A DNA stretch of 64,000 nt from Gammaproteobacteria bacterium (GTDB lineage: Bacteria; Pseudomonadota; Gammaproteobacteria; GRL18): assembly GCA_026196615.1 (NCBI GenBank), contig JAPHSW010000073.1, positions 1 to 64,000 on the forward strand, in the 5' to 3' direction. The notes beneath the pieces were generated by a model. That model saw only the letters and a program-made list of their open reading frames with translations, was not told where the DNA came from and did not search any database. The position numbers and the translations under genes were made by a program. This document shows positions 32,015-42,857 of this stretch, one piece after another. Every line of letters starts with the position of its first letter. The first letter of the stretch is position 1.

Positions 32015-32290
32015 TTAGTTTTTTTGTTCGTTTTCCATTGCTGTTTGAGTAATCTCCGTATACAACGATAAAACCTTCATAAAAATTGTTTTCAGCTGCT
32101 CATCTGCATCTGGTAAAAAATGTTGATTTTTCTTTGTATCACTAAAGACTTCTTCAAGAAACTCAATATCATAATTATCCAGTTTACCACCTTGTTTCAA
32201 CTTCTTATCAATATCCAATAGTCGTGGTAAACGTTGTTGTTCAAAACGTTCTAATAGAGCTTCCAGAATAGCCTTATGCTTAATATCCAT
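32015..32290 (-). CDS. Hypothetical protein
   Basis: 91-aa ORF immediately downstream of the HD-GYP gene, same strand. Confidence 0.65.
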   Translation of the reverse strand: MDIKHKAILEALLERFEQQRLPRLLDIDKKLKQGGKLDNYDIEFLEEVFSDTKKNQHFLPDADEQLKTIFMKVLSLYTEITQTAMENEQKN

Positions 32291-32302
32291 AGTTTTTCCT
32301 TA

Positions 32303-33730
32303 TTAAAAAACATCTTTATATTGATCTCTCACTGAATAAAATTTATCTTTATTTTTAATAAAAAGTGTCACCAGTTCTGGATCGAAATGCTGACCACTTT
32401 CTTTTTTTAGAAGTTCAATAATTTCTGTGTCAGGCCAGGCTTTTTTATAACAACGGTCAGAGGCTAAAGCATCAAAGACATCGACAACGGCCGTAATACG
32501 ACCAAATATATGGATTTCTTCACCCTTGAGACCTCTAGGATAACCACTTCCATCCCATTTTTCATGATGTTCATGTGCAACAATTGCCGCTGCTTGAAAT
32601 AATGGTTTATTTGAAAACTTCAACATATCATAACCCAGCGTGGTATGAGTATCCATGATCTGTCTTTCTTCCTCACCAAGTTTCCCAGGTTTATTCAATA
32701 TACTATCAGGAATCGCAATTTTCCCAATATCATGCATTGGAGAAACCTCTTTTAACATTTCAGCTTGTTCAACTGCTAAGCCATACTCCATTGCCAGAAT
32801 ACGTGAAAATTCAGCAACCCGCTTGACATGATTGCCTGTTTCTTTTGAACGACTTTCACCAATCGACCCCATGGTAATAACAACTTCGCTTTGTGTCTCT
32901 TCTATTTCATGATTCAGAAGCTTAATTTCAGCAATACCATTTTCTACTCTTTCTTCCAGGTGTTCATTCAAATCGTGTAATTGATTTTCTGCAATCAAAC
33001 GGGCATCAATCATTTCATTGGCAAAGTCAGCCATATTTTTAAATTCAGTAAAACTAAAATTCTCGCCGTCAAGATGAGTATGAGACGTTTTTGCTTTTTT
33101 AAAAAAAAGAAAAAAGGCATCAAATGATTGAGCCAAAGAGCGGAAGATAAATAGTATACTTAATAACAATATTGCCGCAGTCACTAGAACGATAATAGAA
33201 CTTGTTTTTTTACTTTGAATCAGGCTTTCATCAAAATAGGGTTTCAATTCTTTTTTCATCCGATCCAAACTATTTTCAATCTTATCTGCTGACAGATTAA
33301 GTTCGTTGTATCGTTCAGTTCTTAATTGTGGTGAAGTTATTGCATTTTCATTGATAAAGATATAAAAACGCTGCTCATAATCCTTTATTTTAGGCATTAA
33401 GCTCAACAAATCAGCATTCTCAACCTGAAGTTCTGTCGCCCGAATATTTAAACGCTTTAAAGTTTCTTTAAAGCTATCCAGATACTTTTTATGTTGGGTG
33501 AGATAGTTAATATTCTGCTCAACAAAGAATTTTTTTTCTGCATGTCTCAATTGTAAAATATCAACATTCATATTCAAAATTTCATTATTGGCCGTATTAT
33601 AAATTTCAATTCGAGTCAAATAAGTAGACTGATTAAGATATAGAACAAGCATACTTGCAAGACTAAGAATAAGTACCAGCAACAATCGAAATTTAACAGA
33701 ATTCATAGAATACCACACATAAAAGGACAC
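32303..33730 (-). CDS. Membrane HD-GYP domain protein
   Basis: Two TM around a helical sensor; MHDIGKIAIPDSIL; HEHHEKWDGSGYPRGL. Confidence 0.92.
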   Translation of the reverse strand: MSFYVWYSMNSVKFRLLLVLILSLASMLVLYLNQSTYLTRIEIYNTANNEILNMNVDILQLRHAEKKFFVEQNINYLTQHKKYLDSFKETLKRLNIRATELQVENADLLSLMPKIKDYEQRFYIFINENAITSPQLRTERYNELNLSADKIENSLDRMKKELKPYFDESLIQSKKTSSIIVLVTAAILLLSILFIFRSLAQSFDAFFLFFKKAKTSHTHLDGENFSFTEFKNMADFANEMIDARLIAENQLHDLNEHLEERVENGIAEIKLLNHEIEETQSEVVITMGSIGESRSKETGNHVKRVAEFSRILAMEYGLAVEQAEMLKEVSPMHDIGKIAIPDSILNKPGKLGEEERQIMDTHTTLGYDMLKFSNKPLFQAAAIVAHEHHEKWDGSGYPRGLKGEEIHIFGRITAVVDVFDALASDRCYKKAWPDTEIIELLKKESGQHFDPELVTLFIKNKDKFYSVRDQYKDVF

Positions 33731-33878
33731 GAATGTATACTTTTACAGAATGGCTTTTTGATAGAAAATAAAACATAAATTGACATTGATATCCTCCTTG
33801 ATATTTTTTTATAGTATTTTGAAGTACTTTTAGTTACTTACAAAATACTATAAATCATTAATGAGTTAGCATTGTGTT

Positions 33879-34457
33879 TTACCAATTTTCACCCAACAAT
33901 TCAAAATGTGCTTTTGGATGCAAACAAGCAGGACAAAGCTCTGGTGCATCTTCTGCTTCATGTAAGTAACCACAATTACGACAACGCCAAACGACCTTGC
34001 CTTCTCTTTTAAAAACTTTTCCTGATTCCAGGTTATCTGCTAGATCCCTATAGCGTTTACCATGTTGTTTTTCTGCTATCGAAATAGCATCAAAAGCATC
34101 AGCAACCTCATTAAAAACTTCTTCTCTAGCAGTCTTTGCAAATCCTGGATACATTTCAGTCCATTCATGCTCCTCACCTGCTGCAGCTTCTTTCAGGTTT
34201 TCAAGTGTTGAGTTCAATTTACCTGCGGGAAATGTTTCAGTAATTTCAACATCACCACCTTCCAAAAATTTGAAAAAACGCTTAGCATGTTCTTTTTCCT
34301 GATTTGCAGTTTCTTCAAAAATAGTTGAAATTTGTACCAGACCTTCTTTTTTTGCTACTCCAGCATAATAGGTATAGCGATTTCTTGCTTGTGACTCACC
34401 AGCAAAAGCGATGAGTAAATTTTTTTCTGTTTGAGTATTTTTTATACTTTTAGACAT
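33879..34457 (-). CDS. Rubrerythrin (start set to internal MSKSIKNT)
   Basis: AFAGESQARNRYTYYAGVA; C-terminal rubredoxin-like CRNCGYLHEAEDAPELCPAC. Confidence 0.92.
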   Translation of the reverse strand: MSKSIKNTQTEKNLLIAFAGESQARNRYTYYAGVAKKEGLVQISTIFEETANQEKEHAKRFFKFLEGGDVEITETFPAGKLNSTLENLKEAAAGEEHEWTEMYPGFAKTAREEVFNEVADAFDAISIAEKQHGKRYRDLADNLESGKVFKREGKVVWRCRNCGYLHEAEDAPELCPACLHPKAHFELLGENW

Positions 34458-34474
34458 TTTTTTCTTACCTTTAT

Positions 34475-36649
34475 CTATATATCCCACCCAAAAACATTAC
34501 GAACCACTGACCAGCGAGGTTCTTTCTTTTTAGGATCAATTCCATATATCCAATATTGATATACTTTATCCATAAAGCCATTATCTTCTTTAAGTTCCAA
34601 CCAGGTATTCATATATCCAGCATACCCTATTTGACCCAGAGGTAATTGAAATGCAGCTGGCACTTTAATTTTTAAGCCCTTGGGTACAAATACCGTATAT
34701 TCTGGGTAAAGTAAACTCCAGGCTGAACCTGCTTCTGTTGAGTAAATAAATGCTTGTGCCTTTTCATGCTTACCCTTAAAAAATTCTCTGGCATTATAAA
34801 CTTTGATTTGTTCAGCATTTGGGAAATATTTTTTAACAAGTTGACTATAGTAACTACTATTAGGCACAGCAATCATTAAATTTTCCATTTCATTTATTGA
34901 CTCCATCGTTGAAAAATCATCCCTTAACTTATCTTTCACAACAATACCCGCTGTGTGATAAATGTAAGGTTTAGTAAAAGTGACATTCAGTGCACTTTTT
35001 GGAGTAATAGCATTGCCTCCAATAACAATATCAACACGACCATCGGTCAGCATTTCAGCAGCTTTTGTTTTTTTCTTAATATGGGAAAACTCTATTTTTA
35101 ATCCCAGATCATTTGCCAATTCATGTACTATTTCCATATCATAACCCACTAACTCTCCTTTTGTGTTACGGTATGAATAGGGTAACGAATTGGAAAAATA
35201 GCCCACACGGATGACTCCACGCTCACGAATAACATCTAATCGCTGCCGAGCCTGATTTTCAACACTGATTGCCTCAGGTTTATTCACTTGTTTCACAGGT
35301 GATTGAGTTCCTATAATACTCATAGACTCAAAGGTACGTGTACCTTCATATTCATAAGGAATCAAATGAGTAAGAGCCACCCCTGCTAAAATCATAACAC
35401 CTGCAGTAACACCAAGGTGTAAAGCAATGGCTTGTACCATACGATGCCATTTCAAACGCTTAACAACCGCTGAGGCAACTAACAAGGTAACAACAAAACC
35501 GTGCAATGCCGCAAGTCCAGTTGCAACCCTTGCCGTCACAACACTACCTAGTAGATACAGTTGAAATTGATCCGCTGGCAAACCAAAAAAATCCAATAAG
35601 AAAGGAATCGCTACGGCCATACTACCGAATGCCGTTAAAGCGCCCATAGTGACATAGGAAGGGTACTGTTCAATACTTAAAGGCGAACCAACATACCAGG
35701 CTGAAAATAAAATAAAACCCAGGCCAAGCAATGTTCCGGTACTTGGAAAACTATAGGCCGTAGGAACCAGTACATCAACTGTTGACATGCTTTCTTCACA
35801 ATCCATACCCTCTTCTTCCAACATTTCTTTGGAACGCTCAATAATCATTGGCAGAACCACTAATACTGTTCCTGTGGCAATCGCTGTAACCACAGCTTCT
35901 CCAGAAACCGATAGAATTTGGCGATAAGAAAAAGGAGTGGCCCAATGTAAAATGAGTGGCAATAGGACAAAAGTTAGCAATACAGCAGCAATAAGGTAAA
36001 CCCATAAAAAAACTTGTAAACGACCCAGTTCTTCAGGATCCAATGTTCCAGCTGCTGCCGATGAGATAGCAAAAATACCTAGTGGTGCTAATTTTGCAAC
36101 AAAAGATGCGACTCCCATTAACGCATCACCAACCGTGGAGGTTAAATCAATTAAGCTGGATTTTTCCTTCACAGAAATAAGCGCAATTCCCATCAATAAG
36201 GAGAATAAAACCACCGCAGGAACAACAGTATTAGATAAGGCAGAAAATATATTTGATGGTATATATAAATCAACAAAGTTAAACTCTACCGCTTCAGCCA
36301 CAAGACTTGAACTGAAAAAGCCTGAGGTTTCCCATGTTGGATAAGCCAGAGGAATAAGTAATAAAGTCAGCATAACAGCAAGCCAGACCATAAGAATCAC
36401 TCTAACTGCTTTCATCCCAATTCGAGCCGCCATATGACTATCCAGGCGACCAAGCCCTCCAATAATAGACACTAAAACATAAGGCAACACCGTCATTTGT
36501 AAAAGACGAATATAAGCTGTACCCAGAATTTCCAGGTTACCCATTATTTCACCAAACATCAGACCAGCAGAAATACCAAGAATTAACGCAAGAATCACTC
36601 GCTTAAATGGGCTGATACTATTGTAAAATTTGACTAAGATCATTCTCAC
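34475..36649 (-). CDS. Dicarboxylate/amino acid:cation symporter fused to periplasmic solute-binding (SBP_bac_3) domain
   Basis: N-terminal DAACS-type TM domain; C-terminal RGVIRVGYFSNSLPYSYRNTKGELVGYDMEIVHELANDLGLKIEF. Confidence 0.88.
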   Translation of the reverse strand: MRMILVKFYNSISPFKRVILALILGISAGLMFGEIMGNLEILGTAYIRLLQMTVLPYVLVSIIGGLGRLDSHMAARIGMKAVRVILMVWLAVMLTLLLIPLAYPTWETSGFFSSSLVAEAVEFNFVDLYIPSNIFSALSNTVVPAVVLFSLLMGIALISVKEKSSLIDLTSTVGDALMGVASFVAKLAPLGIFAISSAAAGTLDPEELGRLQVFLWVYLIAAVLLTFVLLPLILHWATPFSYRQILSVSGEAVVTAIATGTVLVVLPMIIERSKEMLEEEGMDCEESMSTVDVLVPTAYSFPSTGTLLGLGFILFSAWYVGSPLSIEQYPSYVTMGALTAFGSMAVAIPFLLDFFGLPADQFQLYLLGSVVTARVATGLAALHGFVVTLLVASAVVKRLKWHRMVQAIALHLGVTAGVMILAGVALTHLIPYEYEGTRTFESMSIIGTQSPVKQVNKPEAISVENQARQRLDVIRERGVIRVGYFSNSLPYSYRNTKGELVGYDMEIVHELANDLGLKIEFSHIKKKTKAAEMLTDGRVDIVIGGNAITPKSALNVTFTKPYIYHTAGIVVKDKLRDDFSTMESINEMENLMIAVPNSSYYSQLVKKYFPNAEQIKVYNAREFFKGKHEKAQAFIYSTEAGSAWSLLYPEYTVFVPKGLKIKVPAAFQLPLGQIGYAGYMNTWLELKEDNGFMDKVYQYWIYGIDPKKKEPRWSVVRNVFGWDI

Positions 36650-36982
36650 ATTATCCTTAAATTCATTACTGTTAAGATTAAGTACTACTTCATTATCCTA
36701 ACAGGAATTATTACTTACTTTTTAAAGGGTTATATTATTATTCTCTTTGATTCTATGAGTCACTGACAATATCATTGATTTATTAAAAGGGAAATAAAAA
36801 ATTGACCGATATTTGTCGTGGCAGTCATCATTAGCAGAAAAAGTAATCTTTTTTTAATAATGCTAAAGATATCAAGATATAAGAACTATGGATAAACTAA
36901 ACTGACTTCCGCTGAACATTGTAATATTAATTGGTGTTAATTTCGATAATAGAAAGACAATAAAAGAGGCTGAACCAACCAT

Positions 36983-38386
36983 TTAACTCCATTTAAATAT
37001 TTTTTGTTTGATTGGTTTTGTAAGGTAATCATTCATACCTACTTCAAGACACTTTTCACGCTCACCTTTCATCGGATTTGCAGTCATTGCAATAATAGGA
37101 ATAATTGCTGCGGCTTTTAAAATGGGACGCTTTGATTTTTTAAATATTTCATATCCAATTGAGGTATGATTTTTCATAATTTCAAATTCTTCTTCACTTA
37201 ACTTTGTCTCTTTTAACAAAATCTGATCTGGAACTGCAATTTTTCCAATGTCATGCATAGGTGAAGCCAGTCGTAATATTTCTGCTTCATCTATTGGCAA
37301 ACCAATGAGCATTGCAAGATGTTTTGACATTTCAGCAACTCTAATAACATGCTGCCCTGTCTCCTTAGAACGGAATTCAGCTGTAGCTCCTAAAGTAATA
37401 ATAATTTCTTTCTGTGTCTCAACCAGTTCATGATTAAGATGACTATTTTCATAGGCTATGCCCACATTTGCACAAAAAATATCAAGTAAATTTTGATCAA
37501 TTTCATCCAGTTCTTTAACTGTTTCAATGTAAATCAAACTATTATTTTTTACATATACAATAAATTGTTCAGTGGAATAAACATTATGCTCATTTGATGT
37601 GGCATCCTGTAATGTTTGAACAATATTTGGATCAACGACTTCTGCTAAAAACTTACCATACAGGTTATCAAAACGACCTGTACCTGAAAAAACAGCCATT
37701 TCTGCTACATGATTTTTTTCATCAAGATTATCAAAGACGGCCATAAAACTAGACGTTGATTTTTTATAATCATCATCTGTAAGTCCTACAATCGATAAAA
37801 CTTGCATTAAAATACCATTAAATAAAGCTTCTAGATTTTTTTCTTTAAAAATTCCTGAAGTCGCATCAATAATTTTTTCTAAGCCCTGGCGATTTTTTTC
37901 AAGACGAATAATATCTTCAAATGAACGAAGTGCACTGATCACTGACGTAAATAGTTTCTTTGAGGTTAGTTCTGTTTTTTCTTTATAATCATTAATATCA
38001 TAATTAAGAATAACTTCACGTTCGGGTGCTTGGCCAGGTTGACCCGTTCTCAAAATTATACGTACAAATTGATTACATAAATCATAACGTATATGTTTAA
38101 CTGCATCTAATCCCGCATGTTCAGATTCCATTACAACATCAAGTAGTATCAATGCAGTATCTGGATGTTCCATAAGATGTTCAATACATTCCTGAGCAGA
38201 ATAGGCATGGAAAAATTCAACATCACGATGCTGATATTTTATACCTCTTAAAGCCAGTTTGGTGATATCATGAATAGAATGTTCATCATCAACAATTAGT
38301 ATCTTCCAAGGACGTACAAGTGAAATCAGTTCAACGTCTAGTTCATCATCTTCATCAGAAAACAAAAACTCATCATCATCCGTCAT
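36983..38386 (-). CDS. REC-DUF3369-HD-GYP response regulator, truncated and joined in frame to a receiver-domain tail
   Basis: N-terminal REC; HDIGKIAVPDQIL present but HHExWDGxGYP absent; C-terminus PIIAMTANPMKGEREKCLEVGMNDYLTKPIKQK. Confidence 0.85.
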   Translation of the reverse strand: MTDDDEFLFSDEDDELDVELISLVRPWKILIVDDEHSIHDITKLALRGIKYQHRDVEFFHAYSAQECIEHLMEHPDTALILLDVVMESEHAGLDAVKHIRYDLCNQFVRIILRTGQPGQAPEREVILNYDINDYKEKTELTSKKLFTSVISALRSFEDIIRLEKNRQGLEKIIDATSGIFKEKNLEALFNGILMQVLSIVGLTDDDYKKSTSSFMAVFDNLDEKNHVAEMAVFSGTGRFDNLYGKFLAEVVDPNIVQTLQDATSNEHNVYSTEQFIVYVKNNSLIYIETVKELDEIDQNLLDIFCANVGIAYENSHLNHELVETQKEIIITLGATAEFRSKETGQHVIRVAEMSKHLAMLIGLPIDEAEILRLASPMHDIGKIAVPDQILLKETKLSEEEFEIMKNHTSIGYEIFKKSKRPILKAAAIIPIIAMTANPMKGEREKCLEVGMNDYLTKPIKQKIFKWS

Positions 38387-38388
38387 GT

Positions 38389-40275
38389 CTATGATTCCTT
38401 TGGCTTTATTGTTATAGGAAAATTGAAAGAAAAGTTAACGCCATGATTCAGAGTACTTTTAACATTTACTTTGCCTAGTAATTTTTGCGAAGTAAGATTA
38501 TAAAGAAGATGCATACCCAATCCACTACCACCTTCCCCACGTTTGGTTGTGAAAAAGGGATCAAAAATTTTGGATAGAGTCTCTTTATCCATACCTTTAC
38601 CATCATCCTGATAATCTAAAATCACATTAGCTTCCCCATCAGTGGTCGTAGTAATTTTGATTTCACCAAACTCTCCCTCATTATAGCCATGAATTAAAGA
38701 ATTCATCATCAAGTTCGTCAGAACTTGTGAAATAGCACCGGGATAACTTTCCATAAGAATATTTTTTTCACATTTAATAACAATTTTTATATTAGTCTTT
38801 TTAAAAGCTGGAATCAGGCTATTGTGTATTTCATGTAAATAGTCACACAATTCAAATTCACGCAATTCCTCAGATGATTGATCCACTGCAATCTGTTTAA
38901 AACTGTTAATCAGATCAGCGGCTCTACATAAATTTGTTAACATGATATTATTCGATTCTTTTGTATCCTTGATATAATCTATGAAATCTGATTTTTTAAT
39001 TGTTCCTTCTTCAAATTTTTTTTCCAGTTTTTCGGTGATCTCAGTAATATGTGATGATGCCGTGACACCAATACCAATTGGTGTATTAATTTCATGAGCC
39101 ATACCAGCCACCAGATTTCCTAATGCAGCCATTTTTTCATGTTCAACTAATTGAGATTGAGTTGTTTGTAAAATTTCAAGTGACTCAGCTAATTCATTAG
39201 TCCTTTTCTGTAACATCTCAGATCTTATTACTGAATCATATCGACTTTGTTCCAATTCTTTAAACATACTTCTAATATTTCGTATCACAACATAGATAGC
39301 AAAAAAACCAATAATCAATGAACTAAAAAAGGTAGATTTAGAAATATTATTCAGATAGTCCAATTCATCTGATAGTTTCAATGATTCACCTTGAGTCATC
39401 TTCTTTTTTTCTACAATAAGTGATTCAAGAGCATGCCTCAAACTATTGGTTATCGGATAGATCTCATTTCGAATGATAAATGTATCAAGACGCCATTTAT
39501 CTGTCTGATAAAGCTCCAGAACCTCAGGTAAATTCTTCATATATATTTTGTGAATATCAGCTAATTCATCTACAAAATATTCATCAAAATTTAATCTTGA
39601 TTTTATTTTCAATAAAATTTTCATATCCTTAATATTTTGTTCTTGATAAAAAAATATTTGTCTGTAATCCCGATCAGCTCTAGTCGTAAAATAAATACGT
39701 AATGCCATTATCATGTTATTCCACGAATTTCTTATTTTTGTCAGTAAAATAATGATGTCATTATCATCTTCAGATATATTATTTAATTTATTAAAAATAA
39801 TGCTATCCAAACTACCCATAAATTGTTGATGATAAGGGTTGAGCAGTTCCGATGCTTTAGCAATCCCAAGATAATTATTTTGATCATCTTCTCTTAATTC
39901 AATCACTTGATCTGCTTTTTTTTGATAATTTTGTAATAATTCTTTTACCGTCTTTTTCAATTCAGTATCAAACTGGATGTATTCATTCGCTTTAGCTTGT
40001 AACTTATGCATAGATTTATGAAAACGAGCACGATCAATTATTTCACCCGATAGCAAATATTCATTTAAGGTATTCAATGATTCATAGAGTTGGCGTTCCA
40101 GATTCACCATTTCTAACATTTTAGGAATTTCAGTTTGTAAAACAGATTGTGTATGATTTTTGACAGAAGTACTGCTTTGGAGCGTAACACTCAAAGTCAT
40201 GGCCATCAGTAATAATACCGTAGCATAACCAGCAAATAAGATGAGACTTAATCGATTACTAAGATTAACTTGCAT
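38389..40275 (-). CDS. Membrane sensor histidine kinase
   Basis: GNLVAGMAHEINTPIGIGVTASSHI; DDGKGMDKETLSKIFDPFFTTKRGEGGSGLGMHLLYN. Confidence 0.93.
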   Translation of the reverse strand: MQVNLSNRLSLILFAGYATVLLLMAMTLSVTLQSSTSVKNHTQSVLQTEIPKMLEMVNLERQLYESLNTLNEYLLSGEIIDRARFHKSMHKLQAKANEYIQFDTELKKTVKELLQNYQKKADQVIELREDDQNNYLGIAKASELLNPYHQQFMGSLDSIIFNKLNNISEDDNDIIILLTKIRNSWNNMIMALRIYFTTRADRDYRQIFFYQEQNIKDMKILLKIKSRLNFDEYFVDELADIHKIYMKNLPEVLELYQTDKWRLDTFIIRNEIYPITNSLRHALESLIVEKKKMTQGESLKLSDELDYLNNISKSTFFSSLIIGFFAIYVVIRNIRSMFKELEQSRYDSVIRSEMLQKRTNELAESLEILQTTQSQLVEHEKMAALGNLVAGMAHEINTPIGIGVTASSHITEITEKLEKKFEEGTIKKSDFIDYIKDTKESNNIMLTNLCRAADLINSFKQIAVDQSSEELREFELCDYLHEIHNSLIPAFKKTNIKIVIKCEKNILMESYPGAISQVLTNLMMNSLIHGYNEGEFGEIKITTTTDGEANVILDYQDDGKGMDKETLSKIFDPFFTTKRGEGGSGLGMHLLYNLTSQKLLGKVNVKSTLNHGVNFSFNFPITIKPKES

Positions 40276-40784
40276 AACACATCTTTTTTTTAAATCTTGC
40301 TTAAAGCAGATTTATTAAACAAATATATTCAGGACAATGATGAGTCCAAATGACTCATTTGTATTTCTGAACAACTATTTTTTCACCATTGAAAATAAAC
40401 ACACATTAATGGTATTCATATGAATAGACTAGACCAAATTGTCAATTTATCAAAGAGGGCACTATGATTCATATTGAACCATGCCAATCAATTTAACCAC
40501 TCAGTTAGCAAGGATACTATTAGAAAATTCGATTAAAATGGATTAGTAAATAATATGTGAGAAAGATAAGACTAGATTTATAACTTGTTAATCTTTTATT
40601 ATTTCAAACTTTAGAGCCTACAAGTAACAGAAATGGGACAAATTGAAATATATTTGAAAGGATTCATGCTAATAACGTTAGAATTAAATATAATAAAAAA
40701 TTAAAGTAAGTGTTATGAACTGAATTTTAATTATTAATTTTCTGAATTCAATTAATGAAGTTATTGTCTAATTCGTAACTTCAC

Positions 40785-40789
40785 TAATT
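40785..40789. repeat. Left copy of 5-bp target-site duplication (TAATT)
   Basis: TAATT directly precedes TGTAGTCC...; identical to 61483-61487. Confidence 0.9.
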
Positions 40790-40939
40790 TGTAGTCCAAT
40801 AATAAAGTTTCATCCTTGTAGACCTATAAGTCATTGATTTTATTTAATACAATTCTTTATTATTTATTAAAGTATCATACTAAATCTTTATTTACTTTAA
40901 AATTCATCAGAAACACCAATAATAAAGTATCATCTTTAT
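40790..40939 (+). repeat. Transposon left end with three separated TnsB-type sites
   Basis: AATAATAAAGTTTCATCCTT (40798-40817), TTTATTAAAGTATCATACTA (40863-40882), AATAATAAAGTATCATCTTT (40918-40937). Confidence 0.9.
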
Positions 40940-41144
40940 AAAATTTAAAATAAATAGAAGTGGAACAACTTTAGCACAATCAAGTGAATTCGATTCTGGT
41001 CGAGAATCTATTAAAACAATAATATCAAAATCAGAACAAGAAAAAGGTCAGGCTACTCAAAGATAACTAAGGCAATGGAAATAAAAAAATAGTACAAACT
41101 GTACCTTCATTCTTTAGCTTGTGTTCATTCATTTACCTCTTGAT

Positions 41145-42599
41145 TCAGGGATTATAAACCGTATTATAAATTTTATCTGCATTCAGCCTTACTGCTAGAC
41201 GGCCCAATTGCACTAACAATGTAAAATAGTAGTCATCAAACTTGTATGTTGTTTTTCCCATCAGGCCAGAACGATAAAAATTATTTCGAAGACAGTCATC
41301 ACTATATATACGCCGAATATCATTAGTAAAAGTGATATATTCACCATCATCAGAAAAACAATTTACTTTTAATTTAGCATGCTCTTTTAAAAGATTAAGA
41401 TTATCTAAAACCTTTGATTCTGGCAGTCTGTTTAAATCATCTTTAGTTAATGAAGCGCTAAAAAAATCAATAACAAAAGTATTAATTCCAAAAGCATTTG
41501 CAGCACTTCGAAACATCTTATTGAACGCGGAAGTTTTTGCTGGAAAACCAGCTTTAAAAAGTGTCTCAGCTCCAACTCCCAAATCAAAACGAGAGGAGTC
41601 ATTACTAAATGGTATTTCTGTATCAGCATTTGAGTCAATAATAATAATGACTTTTTTTCTAGTTTTTGAAATTTCTTTTATTGGTTTAAAAATTTCTAAT
41701 GCCGTTTGGTAACCATAATTATCATATATCCCACCATCTACAAGTGTAAGTATATCTAAGGACGATTTATTCTGACTGCAAAAAAATGAATCATATAAGT
41801 CTGAATTTTTATCACATATTTTAGTAGTTGCTATGCTATGATAAAAACCTGGTACACTTCCACTGGTGGCGACTGCATATGATACTGGAAGATTTTCAAT
41901 CCCTTTTTCTACATCATATTTTAAATTACTATTGCATGCATAAAACTTATTAATTTCATAATGTTTTATATATTGATTAGAAAAAACAAAATTTGATTGA
42001 TTGCCAGCAATAGTTGTATTTGAGAAAAGATAAGGCAGTTGTGGCTTCTCAGAAGATTTTATAAATAAATCTCCCAATTTAAAACCTTTAGTAATATTAT
42101 TTTCTATACCTAATGCTAAACATGAATTTTTTTCTTTAGTGAAATCTAAAAATCCCCTTTTTATCTCCGATAATCTATTTTGTAATTTATAGTCATTACT
42201 ATTTTGGTGATGACGATCGGCTAAATATGATGCGACCCCCCAACTTCCTCCAGATACAGTAGAAAAATAGTCGACTTCATTTAGAATATTTAATTCTTTT
42301 CTTTTTGGTTTTGTCCATTCTCCTAAATTTTCCAGTTCAGCCAAAACACCTAATGAAAATGCAGCTGCTCGTGCCCCTCCTCCAGAAACAGAAACAAGAA
42401 ATTCAGTTTCTTTTAGATCTTGTTGGGGTCTTTCAGACTGCGGGGCAAATTCTTTCAAATGTAAATTAGGAGTTTCTCTGATAAAAGAAACGGCCTTTTC
42501 ATCCAGGCTATTAAATTTTGTAGGATATGGTACCGAACTTAAAGTTTCACACCCTGATAGGGTAATAGCAATAAATAGTAGTCCTATTCTTTGTTTCAT
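41145..42599 (-). CDS. Patatin-like phospholipase lipoprotein (cargo)
   Basis: Lipobox LSGC; VSGGGARAAAFSLGVL; STVSGGSWG nucleophile elbow; LVDGGIYDNYG. Confidence 0.88.
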   Translation of the reverse strand: MKQRIGLLFIAITLSGCETLSSVPYPTKFNSLDEKAVSFIRETPNLHLKEFAPQSERPQQDLKETEFLVSVSGGGARAAAFSLGVLAELENLGEWTKPKRKELNILNEVDYFSTVSGGSWGVASYLADRHHQNSNDYKLQNRLSEIKRGFLDFTKEKNSCLALGIENNITKGFKLGDLFIKSSEKPQLPYLFSNTTIAGNQSNFVFSNQYIKHYEINKFYACNSNLKYDVEKGIENLPVSYAVATSGSVPGFYHSIATTKICDKNSDLYDSFFCSQNKSSLDILTLVDGGIYDNYGYQTALEIFKPIKEISKTRKKVIIIIDSNADTEIPFSNDSSRFDLGVGAETLFKAGFPAKTSAFNKMFRSAANAFGINTFVIDFFSASLTKDDLNRLPESKVLDNLNLLKEHAKLKVNCFSDDGEYITFTNDIRRIYSDDCLRNNFYRSGLMGKTTYKFDDYYFTLLVQLGRLAVRLNADKIYNTVYNP

Positions 42600-42857
42600 T
42601 ATATTCCTTTATTAAATTTATAATATCTATGATAATTCTGTCCTACAACACAATATTTCTACATACAATCACATAACTCGTTCTGACTTTATCGGTTATT
42701 GAATAACAATATTCAATTAAAAAACAACTTATACAACAAACTTGCAAACATAACAAATGAAAGTGAGAGTTTTCCTATAGTCTTTATTAATATAGTAAGA
42801 GATAATTTAAATAATTTCTACCTTTCCAAAGCGTTCTCCCATTTTTAAGGAAAACAT

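Noticed and set aside
40757-40782. Inverted repeat GAAGTTA...TAACTTC just outside the left end
   Set aside because: Short stem, 12-nt loop and no T-run; could be chance in AT-rich sequence, not supported as a terminator
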